From positions 372,001 to 436,000 of the forward strand of contig NZ_SMTG01000004.1 of NCBI RefSeq assembly GCF_004358165.1: 64,000 nt of DNA, read 5' to 3'. Positions within the stretch are counted from its first letter, which is position 1; each line of letters starts with the position of its first letter. A model generated the notes under the pieces. It made no database searches and was not told the DNA's origin. It was given only the letters and a program-made list of their open reading frames with translations. Both the position numbers and the translations under genes were made by a program. The stretch is from Luteimonas terrae (GTDB lineage: Bacteria; Pseudomonadota; Gammaproteobacteria; Xanthomonadales; Xanthomonadaceae). Positions 44,844 through 52,884 of this stretch are shown here, piece after piece.

Positions 44844-45728
44844 ATGCTGCCCGACCCCAGCTCGCTCGCCCTGTTCCTCAACGCCGCCGAGATGGGCAGC
44901 ATCTCGCGCGCGGCAGAGGTGTCCAACATCGCGCTGGCGGCCGCGAGCCGGCGTATCGCCCTGCTCGAGCACCATTACAAGGTCAAGCTGCTCAAGCGCA
45001 CCTCGCGTGGCGTGGAACCCACCGACGCCGGCAAGGCGGCGATTCCGCAGATCCGACAACTGCTCAACATGGTCCAGAAGATCGATCTGGACCTGAGCGA
45101 TTACGCGGCCGGCATCACCGGGCACGTGCGCATCCAGGCGGCCACGTCGGCGCTGGCGCAGTTCCTGCCGGACGATCTGGTCTCGTTCTCCAACCTCCAT
45201 CCGCAGGTGCGCGTGGACATCGAGGAGCGCTGGAGCCACGAGATCGTGCAGTCGGTGCGCGCCGGCGCGACCGACATCGGCGTGATCGTCGACAAGGACA
45301 ACTGCGACGACCTGTCGGTGTTCGACTACCGGCAGGACGATCTGGTGGCGATCGTGCCTGCGAGCTACGACATCCGCCGCAGCCGCATCCGGTTTTCCGA
45401 ACTGCTGGCCTACGACTTCGTTGCGCTCGAAGGCAGCACCGCATTGACCCGGCGCCTGCTGGTCGAGGCGATGACCGCGCGTGGCGCGCTGCGGTTGCGC
45501 GTGCAGGTGCGCAGTTTCGATGCGGTGTACCGCATGGTCGAAGCAGGCCTGGGCGTGGCGGTCCTGCCGCGCAACATCGTGCGCGCGTTCGCACTCGACC
45601 AGCGTGTGCGGCTGATTCCGCTGCAGGACGCGTGGGCGACGCGCCGCATGCACCTGTGCGTGGCCTCGTTTGAACGCCTGCCGGCGGTCGCGCGCAAGCT
45701 GGTCGAACACATGACCCGCGCGGCCTGA
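44844..45728 (+). CDS. LysR-family transcriptional regulator (second)
   Basis: 294 residues from the ATG at 44844 (MLPDPSSLALF, the usual beginning of the HTH); an ATG at 44778 would add 22 residues. Seen: FLNAAEMGSISRAAEVSNIALAAASRRI helix-turn-helix (quoted as SISRAAEVSNIALAAAS), LLKRTSRGVEPTDAGKA, and an effector domain with GHVRIQAATSALAQFLP and MVEAGLGVAVLPRNIV. Divergent from the outer-membrane channel/GMC operon (start 44689), its likely target. The AT-rich patch near 44757-44775 is a candidate binding region. Confidence 0.9.
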   Translation: MLPDPSSLALFLNAAEMGSISRAAEVSNIALAAASRRIALLEHHYKVKLLKRTSRGVEPTDAGKAAIPQIRQLLNMVQKIDLDLSDYAAGITGHVRIQAATSALAQFLPDDLVSFSNLHPQVRVDIEERWSHEIVQSVRAGATDIGVIVDKDNCDDLSVFDYRQDDLVAIVPASYDIRRSRIRFSELLAYDFVALEGSTALTRRLLVEAMTARGALRLRVQVRSFDAVYRMVEAGLGVAVLPRNIVRAFALDQRVRLIPLQDAWATRRMHLCVASFERLPAVARKLVEHMTRAA

Positions 45729-45741
45729 GCCGCGGCGCGCG

Positions 45742-46662
45742 TCAGGCCAGCAGCGCCGTTGCTGGCGGCAGCGCGTAGTGCGCCGCGATGCCGGCGAAGA
45801 CCGCCATGCCGACCCACTGGTTGTGCAGGAACGCGCGGAAACAGGCCTCACGCTCGCGATGGCGCGCGATGACGAATTCCCGGATCACCAGGAGCGCGGC
45901 AACGCCGAAGCCCAGCCAATAGTTCACGCCGAGCCCGGCTTCGCGACCGACCAGCGCCAGGGCCGCGAAGGCCAGCGTGTACAGCACGCCCTGGGCGACG
46001 AGATCGAGATCGTCGAACAGGATCGCCGTGGATTTCGAGCCGGCGCGGATGTCGTCCTCACGGTCGACCATCGCGTACCAGGTGTCGTAACCGGTAGTCC
46101 AGAAGATGTTGGCGACGAACAGCAGCCAGCCGATCGGAGGCACCGTCCCCTGCACGGCCGCGAACGCCATCGGAATCGCCCACCCGAACGAGATGCCCAG
46201 ATACACCTGCGGCAGATAGGTGTGGCGCTTGAGGTACGGATAGGTCGCGGCGAGAAAGATGCCGACCACGCTCATCGCGATGGTCAGGGTGTTCATCGTC
46301 AGCACCAGCGCGAACGCGACCAGCATCAGACCCGCGAACAGCGCCAGCGCTTCGCGCCCGCGCACCGCGCCGCTCGCGAGCGGACGGTCCTTCGTGCGTT
46401 CCACATGCGGGTCGAGCCAGCGGTCGGCGTAGTCGTTGATCACGCAGCCGGCCGACCGTGTCAGCCACACACCGGCGGTGAACACGAACAACGTCCACAG
46501 CGGCGGCACACCCTCGGCCGCGATCCACAACGCCCACCACGTCGGCCACAGCAGCAGCAGCCAGCCGATCGGCCGATCGGCGCGCATCAGCACCCAGTAC
46601 TGGCGCAGCCGCTCGCGCGCGCTCAGGGTCCTGGGCGCGGAATAGCGTTCGTAGTCGTGCAT
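45742..46662 (-). CDS. ubiA: 4-hydroxybenzoate polyprenyltransferase
   Basis: 306 residues. Prenylates 4-hydroxybenzoate in ubiquinone synthesis in the inner membrane. Seen: [20 protein letters not shown], first Asp-rich motif [22 protein letters not shown] (N-D-x-x-D-x-x-x-D), second Asp motif [16 protein letters not shown], and eight to nine hydrophobic helices. Length and both motifs match UbiA. Convergent with the second LysR gene. Confidence 0.95.
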   Translation of the reverse strand: MHDYERYSAPRTLSARERLRQYWVLMRADRPIGWLLLLWPTWWALWIAAEGVPPLWTLFVFTAGVWLTRSAGCVINDYADRWLDPHVERTKDRPLASGAVRGREALALFAGLMLVAFALVLTMNTLTIAMSVVGIFLAATYPYLKRHTYLPQVYLGISFGWAIPMAFAAVQGTVPPIGWLLFVANIFWTTGYDTWYAMVDREDDIRAGSKSTAILFDDLDLVAQGVLYTLAFAALALVGREAGLGVNYWLGFGVAALLVIREFVIARHREREACFRAFLHNQWVGMAVFAGIAAHYALPPATALLA

Positions 46663-46706
46663 GGCGCGGGAGGATAGCAGCGGGGCGATCGACGAAGGCG
46701 GCGAGA

Positions 46707-46863
46707 AGCGCCCTCACCCCAACCCCTCTCCCGGGGGGAGAGGGGCTTGAATCTGCGAGCTTCAGCTTTCAGACCGCTCGCCCGGAGCGAGAGAGGCCTG
46801 AATCTGCGAGCTTCTGCTTTCGAGCCCCTCTCCCTCCGGGAGAGGCGTTGGGGTGAGGGCGCT
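46707..46863. repeat. Intergenic composite inverted repeat
   Basis: A perfect 17-bp inverted repeat (AGCGCCCTCACCCCAAC at 46707-46723; its complement at 46847-46863) bounds further imperfect CCTCTCCCGG-type pairing. Inside, TGAATCTGCGAGCTTC occurs twice as a direct repeat (46748-46763 and 46799-46814). The layout is like the REP/palindromic intergenic elements common in proteobacteria with this CCCTCACCCCAACCCCTCTC core. It lies between ubiA and the wzc gene. It may also terminate or stabilise the wzc transcript. Confidence 0.8.
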
Positions 46864-46879
46864 TTACCCGTGGGAGGCC

Positions 46880-49120
46880 TTAGGCCTTCGCGTCCGCCTT
46901 GTACTCGTAATAGCCGTAGCTGTAATAACCCGTGGCGCGCTTCTCGACCGCGTTGAAGATCGCGCCCTTGATCGTCACGCCGTTCTGCTCGAAGCGCTTC
47001 TTGGTGAGCAGGATTTCCTTCGGCTGGTTCACGCCGAACCGGGTGACCAGCAGGCTCGAACCTGCGTGGTGCGCGACGATCGCCGCGTCGGTCACGGCGA
47101 GGATCGGCGGGGTGTCGATGATGATCAGGTCATAACGCGGCGAGAGGCTCGCGAGCAGTTCGCCGAAGCGCGGATGCATCAGCAGTTCGGACGGATTCGG
47201 CGGCACGTCGCCACGCACGAGGTAATCCATGCCCTCGACGCCGGGCGCCGGCTTGATGGCATCTTCGACCTTCACCTTGCCGGCCAGCACGTCCGACAGG
47301 CCATCGGTCTGCGTGGTGCCCAGCACCTTGTGCAGCGTGCCCTTGCGCATGTCGGCGTCGATCACCAGCACCTTCTGGCCGGCCTGCGCGATCACCGCCG
47401 CAAGATTCGCCGACACGAAGGTCTTGCCGACCGCCGGACACGGGCCGGAGATGGTCAGGATGTTGTTCTTCGCTTCGAGCATCGCGAAATGCAGGCTGGT
47501 GCGCAGGCTGCGGATCGCCTCGACCGCGAGATCGGCCGGCGCGTTGATCGCGAGCAGATGCTGGCGCTTGTCGAAGTTCGCATCGCGTCGCACGCGCCCA
47601 CCGCGATTGCGGCGTTTGTCGGTGATCAGCAGATCCTTGGCGGTGCTCAGCGGAATGGCCGCATACACCGGCAGGCCGAGTTCCTCGATCTGCGCGGGAT
47701 CCTCGATACCGGGGTTCATGATCCGCTGCAGGAACACCAGACCGACGGCGAGGAAACCGCCGAGCAGCGTACCCACCAGCACGATCAGCGGCTTGCGCGG
47801 CTTGACCGGCTTGGAGGTGTCGACGACGGCCGGATCGACGATGCGCACGTTGCCCACCGTGCCCGCGCGCGCGACATCGAGCTGCTGAGCCTGGTTGAGC
47901 AGGCCGGTGTAGAGCTCGTTGCTCACCTGCAGGTCGCGGGTCAGGCGCAGCAGTTCCTGCTGGGTGTCGGGCAGGTCACCGACCTGGCGCCGGAAGCCGG
48001 CCTTGCGCGCCTCGAGTTCGCCGATCTGGCTCATCAGCGCGCGGTAGGCCGGATGCTCGCGGGTAAAGCTGCGATCCATCTCGGCCTGCTTGAGGCGCAA
48101 CTGCTGGATGCTCGTTTCGACCGCGACTTCCTGCTGCAGCAGACCTTGGGTCTGCATGGTGATGTCGACCGAGTTCGCACGCGTCTGATAGCTGCGCATC
48201 GCTTCCTGCGCCGCCTCCACCTGCTGGCGGATCGTCGGCAGCTGTTCGCGCACGAAGGCGAGCTGCGAGGACGCCTCGGCGGAGTTGCGCTCGACGTTCT
48301 GGCGCACGTAGGCGCCGGCGACCTGCTGCAGGAACGCTTCGGCGAAGACCGGGTCGGTGTTCTCGAACGACAGACGCAAGATGCCGGACTCCTTGCCCTG
48401 CTCGGAGGCCTTGACGTCTTCCTGATAGCCGGCCACGACGTCGAGACGGCGCAGGCGCGTCACTTCGAAGCGCGTGCCCGGGTTGGCGCGCAATTCGGCG
48501 ACCTGGATCTTCACCCCACCGCCTGCGGCGTCACTACCGACCATGCCCTGCAGCAGCGTGTCGCCGTCAGGACCTTCGAGGGTGAAGCCGTCCGCATCAC
48601 CGGCCACCAGCACCAGCGGCTCGCCGACCAGATGCGACGGCACTTCGAGGCCCTGCACCTGAAGCGCTTCGCCACCCCAGCCATAACTCGACGCGCCGAA
48701 CTTCGGCGGTGCAACGGCATCGGGCGCATCACCGACGAACCGTCGGGCGAAGAAGTCACCGATCAGCGGAAAACGCTTCGGCTCGACCACGATGTCCGCT
48801 TTGAGCGCATCGACCGCATCGCCGATGACCGCACGCGAGGTGATCAGCGCGACCTCGGTCGTTGCCGCGGAACTCGAGCCCCCGAGCCCCAGCGACGACA
48901 GATCGGACAGACCGGGAATCGACGGCATCTTCGATTCCACCTGCACCATCGACTGCGCCTGGTAGATCGGCGTGGCCAGCAGCGCATAGGCCACGCTGAC
49001 GACGAAGAACAGACCGGTGACGCCGACGATCCACCACTTGCGATCGATCAGCATGCCGGCCAACTCACGCAGGTCGATCTCGTCCTCGTCCCTGGACGTG
49101 CTCTGGGTTTCCTTGGTCAT
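46880..49120 (-). CDS. wzc: Polysaccharide co-polymerase / tyrosine autokinase (Wzc/Etk)
   Basis: 746 residues from the ATG at 49120 (a TTG 14 codons upstream is rejected). Order: cytoplasmic lead DEIDLRELAGMLIDRKWW, first membrane helix (~30-50), a large periplasmic Wzz-type domain with coiled coil (~280-430), PKPRKPLIVLVGTLLGGFLA-like second membrane helix (PVKPRKP motif), then the BY-kinase with Walker A SGPCPAVGKTF, Walker A' VLVIDADMRKGTLH, Walker B YDLIIIDTPP and a C-terminal tyrosine cluster YYSYGYYEY. It controls chain length and polymer export and is dephosphorylated by the Wzb-type phosphatase encoded 46 bp upstream on the same strand. Confidence 0.95.
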   Translation of the reverse strand: MTKETQSTSRDEDEIDLRELAGMLIDRKWWIVGVTGLFFVVSVAYALLATPIYQAQSMVQVESKMPSIPGLSDLSSLGLGGSSSAATTEVALITSRAVIGDAVDALKADIVVEPKRFPLIGDFFARRFVGDAPDAVAPPKFGASSYGWGGEALQVQGLEVPSHLVGEPLVLVAGDADGFTLEGPDGDTLLQGMVGSDAAGGGVKIQVAELRANPGTRFEVTRLRRLDVVAGYQEDVKASEQGKESGILRLSFENTDPVFAEAFLQQVAGAYVRQNVERNSAEASSQLAFVREQLPTIRQQVEAAQEAMRSYQTRANSVDITMQTQGLLQQEVAVETSIQQLRLKQAEMDRSFTREHPAYRALMSQIGELEARKAGFRRQVGDLPDTQQELLRLTRDLQVSNELYTGLLNQAQQLDVARAGTVGNVRIVDPAVVDTSKPVKPRKPLIVLVGTLLGGFLAVGLVFLQRIMNPGIEDPAQIEELGLPVYAAIPLSTAKDLLITDKRRNRGGRVRRDANFDKRQHLLAINAPADLAVEAIRSLRTSLHFAMLEAKNNILTISGPCPAVGKTFVSANLAAVIAQAGQKVLVIDADMRKGTLHKVLGTTQTDGLSDVLAGKVKVEDAIKPAPGVEGMDYLVRGDVPPNPSELLMHPRFGELLASLSPRYDLIIIDTPPILAVTDAAIVAHHAGSSLLVTRFGVNQPKEILLTKKRFEQNGVTIKGAIFNAVEKRATGYYSYGYYEYKADAKA

Positions 49121-49166
49121 CTCGATTCCGGTCGTAGCAGATGGCGCGAAGACGCCGTTCAAAAAA

Positions 49167-49601
49167 TCAGCGCAGGTAGGGCTTCCAGCCCGCCACGCTG
49201 TCGTCGATCAGGCGCAGCACGTGCTCGAAGGCCGGTCGCTGCTGGCGGTAGGGATCGGGAATCTCCAGATCACCGCGCCACTTGCCCAGCAGCAAGGTCT
49301 TGCCACTGGCTTGAGGCGCATCGCGGACGATGCGCGCCTGATGCGCGCGCTCCATCACCAGCACGAGGTCCGCCGCGCCGAGCAGGTCCGGCGTGAGCTG
49401 GCGCGCCCGGTGCAGATCGCTGTCGAGTCCCCGCTCGCGCAGCAGTTCTGCCGCCGTCGGATCGACCGGACGGTCGACCAGCGCCTGCAGACCCGCAGAG
49501 GACACGTCGAAGGACGGTCCGAGCGTGTCTTTCAGAACGATTTCGGCCGTGGGACTGCGGCAGATGTTGCCGATGCAGACCAGCAGAATCTTGCGGAACA
49601 C
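49167..49601 (-). CDS. wzb: Low-molecular-weight protein-tyrosine phosphatase (Wzb/Etp)
   Basis: 144 residues from a GTG at 49601 with GAGGT nine bases upstream. Seen: P-loop VCIGNICRSPTAE (C-x5-R-S), the acid-loop IPDPYRQ with the general-acid Asp, and standard LMW-PTP length. Removes phosphate from the C-terminal tyrosines of Wzc, so that phosphorylation cycles during polymer assembly. Same strand as wzc and divergent from the gfcA-like gene across 202 bp. Confidence 0.94.
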   Translation of the reverse strand: MFRKILLVCIGNICRSPTAEIVLKDTLGPSFDVSSAGLQALVDRPVDPTAAELLRERGLDSDLHRARQLTPDLLGAADLVLVMERAHQARIVRDAPQASGKTLLLGKWRGDLEIPDPYRQQRPAFEHVLRLIDDSVAGWKPYLR

Positions 49602-49719
49602 CCCGACCTCACCCCTATCCCGAACAGCGCGCGTCCGTGGCGCGGCGCACAGGATACCCGCCCGGCGGCCTCAAAAACGGACCTGCGCCGTGGTTTTTTT
49701 CGCACCGCAGCATTTTTTC

Positions 49720-49749
49720 TTGACACCGGGTGCCTACGACACCTAGCGT
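49720..49749 (+). promoter_or_regulatory. Candidate sigma-70 promoter of the gfcA-like gene
   Basis: A perfect TTGACA (49720-49725), in a T-rich stretch that is unusual for this GC-rich DNA, is followed after 18 bp by TAGCGT (49744-49749; the -10 is weak). It lies 55-84 bp before the ATG at 49804. The intergenic region is shared with the divergent wzb-wzc unit. Confidence 0.5.
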
Positions 49750-49803
49750 GCGCGGTCGAGTACACCCGCGCGCCACGGCGCAATCCAGGAACGGAGACTT
49801 CAC

Positions 49804-50253
49804 ATGCGCCAGACCGCCCGCCTCATCGGCACCCTCGCCCTCGCCGGCATGACCAGCGTCGCGTTTGCGCAGGCGCAGAACACCACTGCGGTCGGCGCGC
49901 AGTCCGCCGAGACCGCTTCGCAGGCCGCCGTCGACGCGACCGAGGTGACCACGGTCGAAGTGGGCACGACCGCAGAAGCCGCAACCGCCGCTGAGGCTGC
50001 CGCAGCCGCCGAGGCCAGCGCCGCTGCAGGGACGGGCGCCGCCGCCGGCACCGCTGCCGCGACGGGCGCGGGCATCAGCGCCGCCGCGACGGTGGGCATC
50101 GTGGCCGCAGGCGCCGCACTGGCCGCGACGGCACTCGGCTCGGGCAGCGACAGCGCCGGCAACGATGCCGGTGGTGGTGGCGATGGCGGCGGTGGTACGG
50201 GCGGCACGGGTGGTACCGGCGGTACCGGTGGCACCGGCGGTACCGGCAACTAA
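49804..50253 (+). CDS. YjbE/GfcA-like exported Ala/Gly-rich protein
   Basis: 149 residues. Seen: a signal peptide ending VAFAQA, an Ala/Glu/Thr-rich region (~25-85), a hydrophobic helix GISAAATVGIVAAGAALAA (~96-114), and a C-terminal Gly-rich tail made of six consecutive Gly-Gly-Thr units (codons 50191-50244). Known: E. coli YjbE and GfcA are short exported Ser/Ala/Gly-rich proteins heading the yjbEFGH and gfc exopolysaccharide operons; this gene occupies the same place. Its molecular role is not known. It is followed by a strong terminator, so it is probably expressed at a higher level than the genes behind it. Confidence 0.7.
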   Translation: MRQTARLIGTLALAGMTSVAFAQAQNTTAVGAQSAETASQAAVDATEVTTVEVGTTAEAATAAEAAAAAEASAAAGTGAAAGTAAATGAGISAAATVGIVAAGAALAATALGSGSDSAGNDAGGGGDGGGGTGGTGGTGGTGGTGGTGN

Positions 50254-50276
50254 GCCGCTCGATCAAGCACAACTCT

Positions 50277-50303
50277 CCCGCCGGGCCTGCCCGGCGGGTT
50301 TTT
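50277..50303 (+). terminator. Intrinsic terminator within the export operon
   Basis: CCCGCCGGG (50277-50285), loop CCTG, CCCGGCGGG (50290-50298), then TTTTT (50299-50303). It lies between the gfcA-like gene and the wza-like gene, suggesting partial termination so that the small first gene is made in excess, or that readthrough is regulated. Confidence 0.85.
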
Positions 50304-50349
50304 CATGGGCGACAGGAAAGTTGCCCTGTTCAGACTGGGGAAGTGAGGC

Positions 50350-51447
50350 ATGAAGTCGTTGCGTCCGTTCGCTGCCGCCGTGGTGGCAGCCGGCCTGTTG
50401 TGTGCCTGCGTGCTGTCGCCGGGCCAGCATATGGGGACCAGTTCCAAGGGGCCTGACGGCATTCGCACCCTGGGCAACGACCAGCTGGACCTGGTGCCGA
50501 TCACGCCGAAACTGATCGCGATGGATCGCGCCGCGCGTGCCGAGTCCGGCGCCATTCCTGCCGCGCTCGCCGACTATCGGCCACCCGCGTACACCATCGG
50601 CCCCGGCGACGTTCTGTACATCACGGTATGGGACCACCCCGAGCTGACCGTGCCCGCCGGCCCACAGCAACAGCTCAATGCGGCCGGTCGCCTGGTCCAG
50701 TCGGACGGCACGCTGTTCTACCCCTACATCGGCACGCTGGAAGCGGCAGGCCTGACGCCCGGCGAACTGCGCACGCTGATCAGCTCGAAGCTGGCGCGCT
50801 ACATCGAATCGCCCCAGGTGGACGTGTCGATCCTGACCTACGCCAGCCAGCGCGTCTGGGTGACGGGCGCGGCGGCCAATTCCACGGCCGTGCCGCTGAC
50901 GGTGGTGCCCGTCACGCTCAACGACGCGATCAGCCAGGCGGGCCTCAACCCGACCGTCGCTGATCTCTCGGGCATCCGCCTCACCCGCGATGGTGTGACA
51001 TGGACGCTCGACCTGGACCAGCAGGCGCGCGGCACCGTCTATCTCAAGCCCGACGACCATCTTTACATCCCGTACCTGGATTCGAAGGAAGTCTTCGTCG
51101 TCGGCGAGGTCATGCAACCCGGCGCGCTCGATTTCCGCACCGGCAGCATCAGCCTGAGCCAGGCGCTCGGACGTGCGCGCGGCCTCGCGCAGACCACGTC
51201 GAACGGCAATGCCGTGTACGTGATCCGCGGCAACAAGGGTCTCGACGCGGCGCCGTCGGTCGTCTACCAGCTCGAGGCGCGTTCGCCTGCGGCGTTCGCC
51301 GTCGCCAGCCAGTTCGAACTGCTGCCGGGCGACGTGGTGTTCGTCGGCGCGGCCGGCATCACGCGCTGGAGCCGCTTCGTCGGACAGCTGCTGCCGTTCT
51401 CGGGAATCATCAGCAACGCCGCCAGCGCCGGCAACGATCTGCGCTGA
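50350..51447 (+). CDS. wza: Polysaccharide export lipoprotein (Wza/GfcE)
   Basis: 365 residues. Outer-membrane export channel of the polymer. Seen: a lipoprotein signal with CAC (LLCAC), the PES domain YTIGPGDVLYITVWDHPELT and GTLFYPYIGTLEAAGLTPGELR, followed by SLBB-type repeats (RVWVTGAAANSTAVPLT and EVFVVGEVMQPGALDF), and PGDVVFVGAAGITRW near the C-terminus. RBS GTGAGG lies directly before the ATG. Works with the Wzc-type kinase encoded divergently. Confidence 0.94.
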   Translation: MKSLRPFAAAVVAAGLLCACVLSPGQHMGTSSKGPDGIRTLGNDQLDLVPITPKLIAMDRAARAESGAIPAALADYRPPAYTIGPGDVLYITVWDHPELTVPAGPQQQLNAAGRLVQSDGTLFYPYIGTLEAAGLTPGELRTLISSKLARYIESPQVDVSILTYASQRVWVTGAAANSTAVPLTVVPVTLNDAISQAGLNPTVADLSGIRLTRDGVTWTLDLDQQARGTVYLKPDDHLYIPYLDSKEVFVVGEVMQPGALDFRTGSISLSQALGRARGLAQTTSNGNAVYVIRGNKGLDAAPSVVYQLEARSPAAFAVASQFELLPGDVVFVGAAGITRWSRFVGQLLPFSGIISNAASAGNDLR

Positions 51448-51454
51448 GCGGGTC

Positions 51455-52126
51455 GTGTCGGCGTTTCCGTCCATCGCCGTGCGACGCGCGGGCGCGTGTC
51501 TGTTGCTCGCCATAGCCGTCGCACTTACTGGCTGCACCGGCCTTCCGCGCGGGAGCTATGACGCGTTGCGACTGGCAGTGAGCGGACGTGGTCTCGACAT
51601 CACACCCGAGCAGGTGGCGGCCAATCCGTACGCGCAGATCCTCGTCGAAGGGCCGCAGGGCGAGTCGCTGATGGTGCTCGGCAACGACGATGCGGGGCTT
51701 ACCTCGTGGTTCACGCCCGATCGGCGCATCGTGTTCCTGCGCGACGGCATTCTCGCCGGCACGTCGGGACAGTCGACCGACGCGATCGAGATCCGCATGC
51801 TCGGTGACAACCCTTTCAAGCGTCTGGCCAGCGTCGAATCCGCACAGACGCATCGTCGCTACGACTGGATGCCGGGCTACCGTTACGGCGTGGAACTGCG
51901 TGGCCAGCTGCAGCGTGGTGCGCTTGAAAGCATCGACGTGCTGGGATCGCGCCGCGAACTCCAGCGCTTCGACGAGCACCTCGAAGGCCACGGCCTGACG
52001 GCACACAACCGTTATTGGGCCGATCCGCATACCGGCGCGATCGTCCGCAGTCGCGAGCTCGTCGGGCCGGGCGTCGAATTGCAGATCACCGTGCTCAAGC
52101 CTTACACGCCGGGTGCGCCGCGATGA
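51455..52126 (+). CDS. gfcB: YjbF/GfcB-family lipoprotein
   Basis: 223 residues from the GTG at 51455 (another GTG at 51479 is possible). Seen: a lipoprotein signal with lipobox LTGC, then a globular domain including YAQILVEGPQGESLMVLG, RRIVFLRDGILAGTSG, HRRYDWMPGYRYGVELRGQ and RYWADPHTGAIVRSREL. These are the blocks of the YjbF family in group 4 capsule and yjb operons. Outer-membrane or periplasmic; exact function unknown. Eight bases after wza and overlapping the next gene by 4 bp. Confidence 0.85.
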   Translation: MSAFPSIAVRRAGACLLLAIAVALTGCTGLPRGSYDALRLAVSGRGLDITPEQVAANPYAQILVEGPQGESLMVLGNDDAGLTSWFTPDRRIVFLRDGILAGTSGQSTDAIEIRMLGDNPFKRLASVESAQTHRRYDWMPGYRYGVELRGQLQRGALESIDVLGSRRELQRFDEHLEGHGLTAHNRYWADPHTGAIVRSRELVGPGVELQITVLKPYTPGAPR

Positions 52127-52884
52127 CGCGTGCCTTGCTGTTGTTTTGCCTGCTGGCAACTGCGACGTGCGCGCATGCCCAGGCCTTGCGCGTGCAGATC
52201 GAGGGCGCCGTCCGCACGCCCGGCATCCAGACACATGCCGTGGGCGCCCGCTTGGCCGATGCGGTGATTGCGGCCATGCCGACCGACGACGCGTATGCGT
52301 CAGGTGCCGTGCTGACCCGACGGTCCGCACAGCAGGCGCAGATCCGGCTCAAGGCCGGCCTGCTGCACGATCTCGGTGTACTCGCAGCATCGGCGGACCC
52401 TGCGTTGTCCGCGCAAGCCGACGCACTCGCCAGTCAGGTGTACGCACTTCCCGTGACAGGTCGCGTCGTCACCGAACTGTCGCCGCGTCGGCTTGAGATG
52501 TCGCCTGCTGCGAACCTGCCGCTGGTCGATGGCGATCACGTGTACTTCCCGCGGCGTCCGACACAGGTCCGCATCGTCGGCGCGGTAGTCGCGCCTTGCG
52601 TGGTGCCGCACGCGCCACTCGACGATGCACTCGCCTATCTGTCGCACTGCCCTGTGCAGGGCGCCGACCGGGACTGGCTGTTCGTCGTGCAGCCTGACGG
52701 CGCCGTGCAGAAGATCGGCATCGCCCTGTGGAACCGCAGCGAGCCACAGGCACTGGCACCAGGCGCTACGCTCTACGTGCCGCTGCCTGCGCGGCAGTTG
52801 CGTGGACTGAGCGGCCAATTCAACGCCGAGTTCGCGGCATTTCTCGCGACGCAGCGCCCGCACGCTTTCGGAGATTCGCCGTGA
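52123..52884 (+). CDS. gfcC: GfcC/YjbG-family capsule biosynthesis protein
   Basis: 253 residues with a signal peptide (ending CAHAQA). Seen: EGAVRTPGIQTHAVGARLADAV (SLBB/beta-grasp-like entry; quoted part EGAVRTPG), RRLEMSPAANLPLVDGDHVYFPRRPTQVRIVGAV (short blocks PLVDGDHVYFP and VRIVGAV), and a C-terminal amphipathic helix region LRGLSGQFNAEFAAFLA. Known GfcC is a periplasmic protein with two beta-grasp domains resembling parts of Wza. Overlaps gfcB (ATGA) and gfcD (GTGA), consistent with co-translation. Confidence 0.84.
   Translation: MTRALLLFCLLATATCAHAQALRVQIEGAVRTPGIQTHAVGARLADAVIAAMPTDDAYASGAVLTRRSAQQAQIRLKAGLLHDLGVLAASADPALSAQADALASQVYALPVTGRVVTELSPRRLEMSPAANLPLVDGDHVYFPRRPTQVRIVGAVVAPCVVPHAPLDDALAYLSHCPVQGADRDWLFVVQPDGAVQKIGIALWNRSEPQALAPGATLYVPLPARQLRGLSGQFNAEFAAFLATQRPHAFGDSP

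Noticed and set aside
50161..50250. GGT/GGC tandem units considered as a CRISPR-like or non-coding repeat
   Set aside because: Units are 9 bp, contiguous and in frame with an exported protein, so they are coding repeats.
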